Source of the DNA: RGIG3009 sp045541305
GTDB taxonomy: Bacteria > Bacillota > Clostridia > Oscillospirales > Acutalibacteraceae
Direction of reading: 5' to 3'
Length of the DNA: 14,892 nt
Assembly (NCBI GenBank): GCA_045541305.1
Contig: JAZQIV010000070.1
Span: forward strand, 1 to 14,892
The position numbers and the translations under genes were made by a program. The notes under the pieces were generated by a model, which was not told where the DNA came from, did not search any database, and saw nothing but the letters and a program-made list of their open reading frames with translations. This document shows, piece after piece, positions 7,437 through 13,892 of the stretch (within the stretch, counting starts at the first letter, position 1; every line of letters starts with the position of its first letter).

Positions 7437-7482
7437 GCATCCGGGTTCGGCTCGTGCGCTATAAACGGTGTGAAAAATGGGA

Positions 7483-7511
7483 TTGACACCCAACGGACAT
7501 TGTGCTAAACT
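7483..7511 (+). promoter_or_regulatory. Probable promoter of the SCIFF unit (extended -10)
   Basis: TTGACA (7483-7488) is followed after 17 bases by TAAACT (7506-7511), preceded by TGC, an extended -10 feature. A better-looking TATAAT at 7517-7522 has no -35 at the right distance; the TTGACA is 28 bases away from it. The start site is therefore ambiguous by about ten bases. Nothing else is recognised between 7437 and 7482. Confidence 0.65.
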
Positions 7512-7543
7512 TAGAATATAATTTTTATACAGAAGGTGAAACT

Positions 7544-7696
7544 ATGGAACATATTAAGACTATCGAAACTCGCAATCTGTGCGACAGTGCTAAGAACGGC
7601 GGTTGCGGTGAGTGCCAGACCTCCTGCCAGTCTGCTTGCAAGACCAGCTGCGGCATTGCAAACCAGAAGTGTGAGAGCACCAAGGAAAGCAAGTAA
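7544..7696 (+). CDS. scfA: SCIFF ranthipeptide precursor (six-cysteine peptide), variant form
   Basis: This 50-residue peptide belongs to the SCIFF family (six cysteines in forty-five residues), the substrate of a radical-SAM thioether-forming maturase in Clostridia. The core CGECQTSCQSACKTSC (21-36) and NQKC (40-43) are family hallmarks and give cysteines 21, 24, 28, 32, 36 and 43. Two features look unusual. An additional cysteine sits at position 13 in the leader region (RNLCDS). Glycine is at position 37, where the characterised homologue CteA has, from memory, the threonine crosslinked to Cys32. AAGGTGA lies five bases before the ATG. No signal peptide and no GG-type leader are seen. A strong hairpin follows before the maturase gene. 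The natural function of SCIFF peptides is not established. Confidence 0.95.
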   Translation: MEHIKTIETRNLCDSAKNGGCGECQTSCQSACKTSCGIANQKCESTKESK

Positions 7697-7710
7697 TTGC
7701 ATACCTGTGA

Positions 7711-7739
7711 AATGCCGCCGTTTCCGGCGGCATTTTTTT
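7711..7739 (+). terminator. Hairpin terminator/attenuator between SCIFF and its maturase
   Basis: AATGCCGCCG (7711-7720) pairs perfectly with CGGCGGCATT (7725-7734) around a TTTC loop, followed by an uninterrupted T-run to 7739. No promoter is seen between it and the maturase ATG at 7757. It therefore probably acts as a partial terminator or 3' stabiliser that keeps precursor mRNA in excess of maturase mRNA. Confidence 0.88.
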
Positions 7740-7756
7740 GTAAAGGAGAACAAGAA

Positions 7757-9136
7757 ATGATTCATCAATATCAGCTGGGTGGCTATCATATTGTCTTGGA
7801 TGTTTGCTCCGGATCTGTTCATGCGGTGGACGAAGTTGCTTATGACATTATCGCGCTGTTTGAAGAAAAAAGCCGGGAAGATATTCTTCTGGCTATGGAA
7901 GCAAAATATGCTGCCCGCAACGATATTTCCCGAGAGGATATTGCGGAATGTTATGCTCAGGTTCAAAGCCTTAAGGATGCCGGAAAGCTCTTTGCACCCG
8001 ACACCTTTGAGCCTATGGCCGGAACACTGAAGCAAAAGACCGCCGGTGTAGTAAAAGCTCTGTGTCTGCATGTGGCTCACACCTGCAACTTGAACTGTTC
8101 CTACTGCTTCGCCAGCCAGGGCAAGTACCACGGTGACCGAGCGGTCATGTCCTATGAGGTAGGCAAGCAGGCGCGGGATTTCCTGGTTGAAAATTCCGGC
8201 AACAGAAGAAATCTGGAAGTAGACTTTTTTGGCGGCGAGCCTCTGATGAACTTCCAAATGGTAAAAGATCTGGTTGCGTATGCCCGTAGTATTGAAAAAG
8301 AAAAGGGCAAAAATTTCCGCTTTACACTGACTACCAACGGCGTTCTTGTGGATGACGATGTGATCGAATGGGCCAATCGAGAGTGCAGCAATGTGGTACT
8401 GAGCCTGGACGGCCGTAAAGAAGTCCACGATCGGTTCCGAGTAGACTATGCCGGAAACGGCAGTTGGGAGAAGATCGTACCAAAATTCCAAAAATTCGTA
8501 GAAGCTCGCGGCGGTAAAGATTACTACATGCGCGGCACCTTTACCCATGCAAATCCCGATTTTCTGAAGGATATTCAGGCCATGCTGGATTTGGGATTTA
8601 ACGAACTCAGCATGGAACCTGTTGTCTGTGCCCCGGGCGATCCTTCCGCCCTGACAGAAGACGATATGACTGTTGTTATGGACCAGTATGAAAAACTGGC
8701 GGAGTTGATGCTTAAGCAGGATAAGGCAGGCAAACCTTTTACCTTCTACCATTACATGATCGATCTGTCCGGCGGTCCTTGCATCTACAAACGCATTTCC
8801 GGTTGCGGCAGCGGCACGGAATATATGGCTGTCACTCCTTGGGGCGATCTGTACCCCTGCCATCAGTTCGTCGGTGAGGAGCGGTTCAAGCTGGGCAATA
8901 TTTGGGACGGTGTGACCAATACCGAGATTCAAAACGAGTTTTCCGCCTGCAACGTCTATGCCCATCCCGAGTGTCGGGAGTGCTGGGCAAGATTGTATTG
9001 TTCTGGTGGCTGTGCGGCCAATGCATACCATGCCACCGGTTCTGTTACCGGTGTTTATGAGGACGGCTGCAAGCTGTTCCGCAAACGAATGGAATGTGCC
9101 ATCATGGTAGCGGTTGCCCGTGCTTTAGGTGAATAA
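7757..9136 (+). CDS. scfB: SCIFF peptide maturase, radical SAM/SPASM thioether-forming enzyme
   Basis: The predicted 459-residue protein would install a thioether crosslink in the SCIFF peptide. Residues 1-90 match the PqqD-like RiPP recognition element fused to these maturases. The radical SAM cluster motif is Cys110-x3-Cys114-x2-Cys117 (HTCNLNCSYCFA), followed by DFFGGEP (156-162), the SAM-binding GGE region. The C-terminal SPASM region supplies Cys342, Cys350, Cys368, Cys398 and the pattern Cys406-x2-Cys409-x5-Cys415-x3-Cys419, then Cys438. This is enough for two auxiliary 4Fe-4S clusters. The frame is open from 7697, but that part crosses the hairpin. The ATG at 7757 has AAAGGAG eight bases upstream and gives the usual family N-terminus (MIHQYQLGGYHIVLD). 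It is followed after one base by the PLP-enzyme gene. Arginine codons are mixed compared with the flanking genes. Confidence 0.96.
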   Translation: MIHQYQLGGYHIVLDVCSGSVHAVDEVAYDIIALFEEKSREDILLAMEAKYAARNDISREDIAECYAQVQSLKDAGKLFAPDTFEPMAGTLKQKTAGVVKALCLHVAHTCNLNCSYCFASQGKYHGDRAVMSYEVGKQARDFLVENSGNRRNLEVDFFGGEPLMNFQMVKDLVAYARSIEKEKGKNFRFTLTTNGVLVDDDVIEWANRECSNVVLSLDGRKEVHDRFRVDYAGNGSWEKIVPKFQKFVEARGGKDYYMRGTFTHANPDFLKDIQAMLDLGFNELSMEPVVCAPGDPSALTEDDMTVVMDQYEKLAELMLKQDKAGKPFTFYHYMIDLSGGPCIYKRISGCGSGTEYMAVTPWGDLYPCHQFVGEERFKLGNIWDGVTNTEIQNEFSACNVYAHPECRECWARLYCSGGCAANAYHATGSVTGVYEDGCKLFRKRMECAIMVAVARALGE

Positions 9137-9137
9137 G

Positions 9138-10499
9138 ATGAATACTCCAATCTGTGATTTTGTTCGGGACTATACCCGCTCGGGCACCTGTCGTCTGCAC
9201 ATGCCGGGTCATAAAGGGTCTGCACATCTCGGGATAGAGCATCTGGATATTACGGAGATCCAGGGGGCGGACAGCCTATACGAAGCAGAAGGTATCATCG
9301 CAAAAAGCGAAGCCAATGCAAGTGAACTTTTCGGGTGCAGGACGCTCTATTCTACCGAAGGCTCCTCCCAATGTATCCGGGCAATGTTGTATCTGATTTT
9401 GCTCTATGCAAAGCAACAAGGGAGAAAGCCTATGATCGCCGCAGGAAGGAATGCGCATAAAGCATTTGTGACTGCAGCAGCACTGTTGGATGCGGATATC
9501 TGCTGGCTGTATCCCCAAAATGCTGTCAGCTACCTTTCCTGTGACCTGACACCTGAGGAACTGGAAAACTATCTGCAAAGTGCCCAAGAAAGGCGGCCGG
9601 TGGCTGTTTATTTGACCAGTCCGGATTATCTGGGAACGATTTCGGATATCCGCGCCGTTGCTGAGGTTTGCCATCGATACGGCGTTCTACTGGCTGTCGA
9701 CAATGCCCACGGCGCTTACTTAAAGTTTCTCCCCCGGTCCATGCATCCGATCGATCTGGGTGCGGATCTTTGCTGTGACTCTGCCCACAAGACCTTGCCG
9801 GTACTCACCGGCGGTGCGTATCTGCATTTGTCCGCCGCGATGGATACAGCAGTGGGAGAACAGGCGAAAAACGCCTTAATGCTGTTCGGCTCCACCAGCC
9901 CGTCCTATTTGATCCTGCAATCGCTGGATGCCGCAAATCAACACCTCAGTACCTATCCCGAGCAGTTGCGAAAACTGGCCCCCCGGTTGGATGCTTTCAA
10001 AGCCCGGCTTTCTCAGCAAGGGTATCTGTTATACGGCAGCGAGACGCTCAAGCTGACCATCCAGACGAAGCCCTACGGATATACAGGCAATCAGTTAGCG
10101 GAACTTCTGCGACAGTGGAAAATCGAACCGGAATTTGCCGATCGGGATTATCTGGTTTTGATGCTTTCCATCGAAACAAGCGAAGAAACGCTGGTGCATC
10201 TTGAACAAGCGCTTTGCGGAATTCCGCCGCTCCCACCCATTACAGACGCGTGTCCCGCCTTTGCTCGAGGAGAACAGGTGACGACGATACGGGAAGCTCT
10301 GCTTGCCTGTTCGGAGTTGCTTCCGGTAGAGAAGTGCTGCGGACGAATCCTGGCGGTTCCCACAGTTGGTTGTCCCCCTGCGGTTCCCGTTTTGGTTTGC
10401 GGTGAGCGGATCGATGCACACGCAATTGCGTGCTTTACGTATTATGGTATCACCCACTGCTTTGTTATCAAGTCGAGTGCGGAAAATTGCGAAAACTGA
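9138..10499 (+). CDS. PLP-dependent Orn/Lys/Arg decarboxylase-fold enzyme, SCIFF-linked
   Basis: The 453-residue product belongs to the short, YaaO-like branch of the group III decarboxylase family (fold type I). It has the N-terminal HMPGHKG motif (21-27), a cofactor-region acidic segment VDNAHGAYL (187-195), where DEAHG is usual, and the Schiff-base lysine Lys218 in DSAHKTLPVLTGGAYLH (214-230). A C-terminal small domain (about 370-450) contains GRI and CGERI. Family members decarboxylate arginine, lysine or ornithine; the substrate here is not predictable. The protein is Cys-rich, with several Cys near the C-terminus. The ATG at 9138 is preferred over GTG at 9129 because AGGTGA (9127-9132), inside the end of scfB, serves as ribosome site. 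Spacing to scfB is one base, so the genes are coupled. Only 3 of 21 Arg codons are CGC or CGT, unlike the neighbours. Confidence 0.85.
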   Translation: MNTPICDFVRDYTRSGTCRLHMPGHKGSAHLGIEHLDITEIQGADSLYEAEGIIAKSEANASELFGCRTLYSTEGSSQCIRAMLYLILLYAKQQGRKPMIAAGRNAHKAFVTAAALLDADICWLYPQNAVSYLSCDLTPEELENYLQSAQERRPVAVYLTSPDYLGTISDIRAVAEVCHRYGVLLAVDNAHGAYLKFLPRSMHPIDLGADLCCDSAHKTLPVLTGGAYLHLSAAMDTAVGEQAKNALMLFGSTSPSYLILQSLDAANQHLSTYPEQLRKLAPRLDAFKARLSQQGYLLYGSETLKLTIQTKPYGYTGNQLAELLRQWKIEPEFADRDYLVLMLSIETSEETLVHLEQALCGIPPLPPITDACPAFARGEQVTTIREALLACSELLPVEKCCGRILAVPTVGCPPAVPVLVCGERIDAHAIACFTYYGITHCFVIKSSAENCEN

Positions 10500-10536
10500 A
10501 ACTCCTTTCTGTTCCGATTCGATCGATATATCCAAC

Positions 10537-10574
10537 AAAAAAGCGCTCAAACCGTTTGGTTTGAGCGCTTTTTT
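10537..10574. terminator. Bidirectional terminator between convergent operons
   Basis: Six A's, then GCGCTCAAACC, loop GTTT, GGTTTGAGCGC and a T-run form a symmetrical hairpin with A-tract and T-tract, able to stop transcription from both sides. The minus-strand exporter's TAA stop (10575-10573) lies in the tract, so the exporter message ends right at its stop codon. The plus-strand decarboxylase-like gene ends 37 bases before it; no gene is seen in between. Confidence 0.92.
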
Positions 10575-12282
10575 AACTTTCTGTCATTTTACCGTCTTTT
10601 AAGCGCACGATATGATCGCTTCCCGCAACCGTACCATCCTTGTGCGATACGATCAACACCGTTTTATCGGTTAAGGTGCGCAAATTATGCAGCAAGCGTT
10701 CTTCCGTGTCGGAATCCAATGCGGACGTACATTCATCCAGCAACAAAATCGGAGCATCGTTCAGCAAGGCACGAGCGATAGCCACACGCTGCGCCTGCCC
10801 TTCCGAAACGCCATAACCGTGTTCTCCGATTTCCTCATCCAGCCCCTTCGGCAAACCGGCAATAAATTCTTCTAAGCAAGCAAGCCGCACAACCTCGTGC
10901 AGCTTTTCGTCCTCAACCTGCGGGCAGAAAAAGGCAATATTATCGCGTATCGTTCCCGCCAACACAGTGTTTCCTTGCGGAACGTAGGAAAAGAAGACAC
11001 GGGTCGCAGCATCAGCCGACAATTGATGTTCACCGCACGTCAGCGAAATCAAACCCGCTTGCGGCTTCAGAATGGATAAAATCAACTTGATTACCGTGCT
11101 TTTTCCAATACCGGATTCTCCCACCAACGCCGTCACTTCACCGCGGCGCAAGGTCAAATCCACACCATCCAAAATATCCGCACCGTCTTCGTATTCAAAA
11201 GACACGTTTTGAAACTCCAATTTTGAAAACGCGGCAAACAGATCTGCCGTTGCAGCGGGTAAAGGATCTTCCTCTTCCGGTGTCAGTTTTTCAAGCTCAA
11301 GCACACGCTCCGCCGACGCCATCATGGCATAGTACTGCGGCAGCAACCCCGAAGCATTGCGAATCGGGGATTGTATCTGTTCAAAGATCTGCATCAAAGC
11401 TGCCAAGGTACCCACCGATAACGTACCGGCGATCATCATCACAACGCCGCACAACAGTGCAACATAATACGTAGCCGTCAACACCAAATGCACACCGGTA
11501 TTCCCCAAATTGGCAACAGCGTTGCGGCGTATACGTTGACGAAAGTTTTCCTGTTGATAGTCATCCAGCTGTACTTCCATCTGCCGCTGATTTCCGAACG
11601 CTTTTACCGACAATAGATTCCCCAGCACCTCTTGCATAAACGACCGTGTTCTCCCGTTGGTTTCCTGGCAAAGCTTATGCATTTTTTTGGAATACTTGCC
11701 GTACAAGCGGCTGAGCAGTACCACAAGAACGCCCACCGCCAGCACACCAACGGTAAACCATTCCGAGATGGCTGTCAGTACAATCAAGCCGCCAACCAAC
11801 CGCGTCAGCATGGATACGGCAGACGGAATCAAGCTGGTAAGATTGCGCGCGATCAAGGTGACGTCAGCCGTCAAGCGATTCATCAATTCACCGGTATGAT
11901 ACCGATAAACCTCCGTATAATCCGCATGCATCAACGCCCGAAACACCGACCGTTTCAGTTCCATTTCCAGTCGGCAAGAAGAACGCACACGCAGATTACT
12001 GCTGATGATATTCAACACGACCTGCAACAAAATCAGCCCAATAATAAACGTCGCAGGCTTTGCAATCATCGGTTGGCGAATGCAATCCCACACGGAATCC
12101 GGCAGAGGGTGTGCCAAAAGCGTGTTTGCCGCATCGATCAAATCCTTGGTAAGCAAAGCCAACCAAAGTGAAGAGGCCGCTGATACCATATTCAATAAAC
12201 TGAGCAGCACAACGGCAGGAATTTGCCGCCGTGATCTACGGAGCAGCCACGTAGCCGCTCCCCTACTCGGTTTCGATCTCAT
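10573..12282 (-). CDS. ABC exporter half-transporter (membrane domain fused to ATPase)
   Basis: The 569-residue half-transporter has an N-terminal six-helix ABC-exporter membrane domain. Hydrophobic segments lie near residues 21-45, 78-96, 150-195 (two) and 262-300 (two). An ATPase domain follows from about 354. Walker A is GESGIGKST (388-396), Q-loop YVPQGN (433-438), Walker B ILLLDE (512-517) with the catalytic Glu, and H-loop His547 (VSHKD). The signature reads GVSEGQAQR in place of LSGGQ, a recurring variant in some peptide-exporter-like families. There is no C39 peptidase domain. ATG at 12282 is chosen because it overlaps the upstream TGA (ATGA) and has GGAGG eight bases upstream. It is the last gene of the kinase-RRE-protease-exporter series, and a peptide substrate is inferred from that context only. 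Confidence 0.9.
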   Translation of the reverse strand: MRSKPSRGAATWLLRRSRRQIPAVVLLSLLNMVSAASSLWLALLTKDLIDAANTLLAHPLPDSVWDCIRQPMIAKPATFIIGLILLQVVLNIISSNLRVRSSCRLEMELKRSVFRALMHADYTEVYRYHTGELMNRLTADVTLIARNLTSLIPSAVSMLTRLVGGLIVLTAISEWFTVGVLAVGVLVVLLSRLYGKYSKKMHKLCQETNGRTRSFMQEVLGNLLSVKAFGNQRQMEVQLDDYQQENFRQRIRRNAVANLGNTGVHLVLTATYYVALLCGVVMMIAGTLSVGTLAALMQIFEQIQSPIRNASGLLPQYYAMMASAERVLELEKLTPEEEDPLPAATADLFAAFSKLEFQNVSFEYEDGADILDGVDLTLRRGEVTALVGESGIGKSTVIKLILSILKPQAGLISLTCGEHQLSADAATRVFFSYVPQGNTVLAGTIRDNIAFFCPQVEDEKLHEVVRLACLEEFIAGLPKGLDEEIGEHGYGVSEGQAQRVAIARALLNDAPILLLDECTSALDSDTEERLLHNLRTLTDKTVLIVSHKDGTVAGSDHIVRLKDGKMTES

Positions 12283-12743
12283 GAATGTTTCCTCCGCAAT
12301 CGTCTGGCAATTTTGAAAATAAGCGGACGCACAGGGCGCAAAAACATCCACACCCAACTGTACGCACGATACAAAACGTTACCGCACGTCACGGCTTTGC
12401 CCTTGCGCTTAAAACCGACCATCACCGCACAAACGTTTTGTTTGGGCAGCCCTACTTCCAATTCACTCTGCGCATCGCCAACCAACGTGTACGTATCCGG
12501 CTGCACCCGTACAATGCGATGCAGCACATATTGACCGTTATCACGCCGATACAACGGCACGTCTCCGCGTTTCAAGGAATACGGGTCACAGGGCGCCAAT
12601 GTTACGCTGTCGCGCTTATGCCGAAATAACGGTGTCATGCTGCGCCCGGTAACCGTCAGCGAAACGGTCATTCCCTGCCTAAACGAATCCTCGATCAACG
12701 GCATTAACTCGCGAAACGAGATTTCTTCCGTTATCCGTTTCAT
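12279..12743 (-). CDS. S24/S26 family signal-peptidase-like serine protease
   Basis: The 154-residue product contains the signal-peptidase box VTGRSMTPLF (31-40) with nucleophile candidate Ser35. A GDVPLYRRDNGQYVLHRIV segment (60-78) places His75 where ER-type and SipW-like signal peptidases carry His instead of Lys. A GDA (89-91) third box follows. This suggests a Ser-His dyad; a LexA/UmuD-type Ser-Lys mechanism is not apparent. No N-terminal anchor is seen. The C-terminal part (about 122-147) is hydrophobic then very basic (RRLRRKHS), and could attach it to the membrane. It overlaps both neighbours by four bases (ATGA) and has only a weak ribosome site, so it is probably translationally coupled to the PqqD-like gene. 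It could be the leader protease for a peptide exported by the adjacent transporter; this is inference. Confidence 0.82.
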   Translation of the reverse strand: MKRITEEISFRELMPLIEDSFRQGMTVSLTVTGRSMTPLFRHKRDSVTLAPCDPYSLKRGDVPLYRRDNGQYVLHRIVRVQPDTYTLVGDAQSELEVGLPKQNVCAVMVGFKRKGKAVTCGNVLYRAYSWVWMFLRPVRPLIFKIARRLRRKHS

Positions 12744-13006
12744 ACGAACAAATCTGCATCCTTCAAGGATTGCACAAACATATCCACGTCTTTGGAAGCG
12801 GTGGCATCGTCCACTTCATACTCCGCCGTTAAAGCTGCCACCAAATCTTCTTTCGTGCATTCATCCGCACTCAAATTTTCCCACAAAAAAGCACCCGTTT
12901 CGTTCAAACGAATCATGCCCTTAAAATCAAGCGTCTGCAATCCGACCGCCACCACAACGTACGAGCCGCCGATCTGACGCAGCACAAAACCGTTTTTAAG
13001 TTTCAT
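12740..13006 (-). CDS. PqqD family protein (stand-alone RiPP recognition element-like)
   Basis: The small winged-helix protein of 88 residues has the PqqD family layout: beta strands in NGFVLRQIGGSYVVVAVG (5-22), the hallmark LNETGAFLWENL (34-45), and helices ending DVDMFVQSLKDADLF. PqqD-like domains bind leader peptides and present them to modifying enzymes in PQQ, lasso peptide and other RiPP pathways. The frame is open to 13027, but that overlaps the upstream gene. The ATG at 13006 with GGAGG nine bases upstream is clear. It overlaps the protease start by four bases and lies 14 bases after the kinase-like gene. Its partner leader peptide is not visible in the window. Confidence 0.92.
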   Translation of the reverse strand: MKLKNGFVLRQIGGSYVVVAVGLQTLDFKGMIRLNETGAFLWENLSADECTKEDLVAALTAEYEVDDATASKDVDMFVQSLKDADLFV

Positions 13007-13020
13007 AGTGTATATCCTCC

Positions 13021-13884
13021 TCACCAATTCAAGGTGTTTTTCACCAAATTAACAGCCTCTTCGCTGATGGTACACTGTAACAAGAAAATCGGCACCGATC
13101 CAATCAACCGCTCGGTCGTTTCCAAAACCTTGAGGCCGAGCTGTTCGTCGTAAAACGGCCGCACCGTTTCACGGTGAATACGCACGATTGCTTCTTCCAC
13201 CGATAATGCTTGAATATGGTTTTCGGGAGCTTGCTCCAAAAACACAATCGCATGCAACGGCGCAGAAATATTGGCATTGGTATCGGTCTTGCCACTCCAC
13301 GGCGTACCGTAGACAACCGGCGTGTCCCCGTCAAAACGAATGGCGGGTTTGTCGTCGTTGATATGCTCCACACATGTACCGTAATATTGCTTCCACAACC
13401 CCGTGTGCGTGGACTTGCCGGTACCGGAAGGAGCGGAAAACACAATCCCCTTTCCGTTGTAACGAATGGACGATCCGTGCATCACCAATCCACCCAGATG
13501 TGCCAGACGATTGGCAAAAGCTTCGCCGCTGTATAAATACTCAAAATCCGTCAGAGACAACGTCGGATGCTTGCGTTCCTGCCACAACCGATACTGCCAT
13601 TCGGCATAATCTGACCGAGAACTGCTGCAGTGCAACACACGCCCCGTTTTTTTGCCGATCACATACCGATTAAGCCAACCGTCATCTGATCGTGTCAACA
13701 TCATACCGTCACGACGTAACAGCACTTCCCCGCTATCTACCGATATGTCCTCTACGCGCGACATGTGAATGGTAAGATCCGGCTGCGAAATCGGTGTTTC
13801 GTAATCACGCATTCGATACGGAAAAAAATCCGGATCGCCGCCTTCCAAACAAACGGAAACACCGGCAATACGCGCTTGGATCAT
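13021..13884 (-). CDS. HPr kinase/phosphorylase-like P-loop protein
   Basis: The 287-residue product has a P-loop SAPSGTGKST (150-159) followed by HINDDKPAI (174-182), whose paired Asp resemble the catalytic acidic pair of HPr kinase, and by YGTPWSGK (192-199). This is the arrangement found in HprK-like proteins of RiPP clusters (lasso-peptide tailoring kinases such as PadeK, and ScmC of SynChlorMet cassettes) and distantly in PEP carboxykinases. The N-terminal 120 residues are a family-specific domain that I do not recognise. True HPr kinases have a different N-terminal half and the GDSGIGKSE box. The ATG at 13884 has AGGTGAGG upstream and follows the rex stop by eight bases. The most likely role is phosphorylation or adenylation of a peptide or protein, but the target is unknown. 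Confidence 0.8.
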   Translation of the reverse strand: MIQARIAGVSVCLEGGDPDFFPYRMRDYETPISQPDLTIHMSRVEDISVDSGEVLLRRDGMMLTRSDDGWLNRYVIGKKTGRVLHCSSSRSDYAEWQYRLWQERKHPTLSLTDFEYLYSGEAFANRLAHLGGLVMHGSSIRYNGKGIVFSAPSGTGKSTHTGLWKQYYGTCVEHINDDKPAIRFDGDTPVVYGTPWSGKTDTNANISAPLHAIVFLEQAPENHIQALSVEEAIVRIHRETVRPFYDEQLGLKVLETTERLIGSVPIFLLQCTISEEAVNLVKNTLNW

Positions 13885-13892
13885 ATCCTCAC

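Noticed and set aside
7517..7522. TATAAT as an alternative -10 for the SCIFF promoter
   Set aside because: The only TTGACA is 28 bases upstream and no -35 lies at 16-18 bases. Kept only as an ambiguity note.
7511..9031. 506-codon open frame on the minus strand, opposite the SCIFF peptide and maturase genes
   Set aside because: It is antisense to two genes with unmistakable family motifs, shows no domain of its own and crosses two hairpins. It is best explained as a shadow of codon bias.
11632..12171. 179-codon plus-strand open frame opposite the exporter membrane domain
   Set aside because: Highly polar, His/Gln-rich translation of antisense membrane-protein codons; no supporting signal.
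12740..13884. Search for a precursor peptide inside the kinase-RRE-protease-exporter series
   Set aside because: The largest gap is 14 bases, and no separate short frame with a ribosome site was found on the minus strand.
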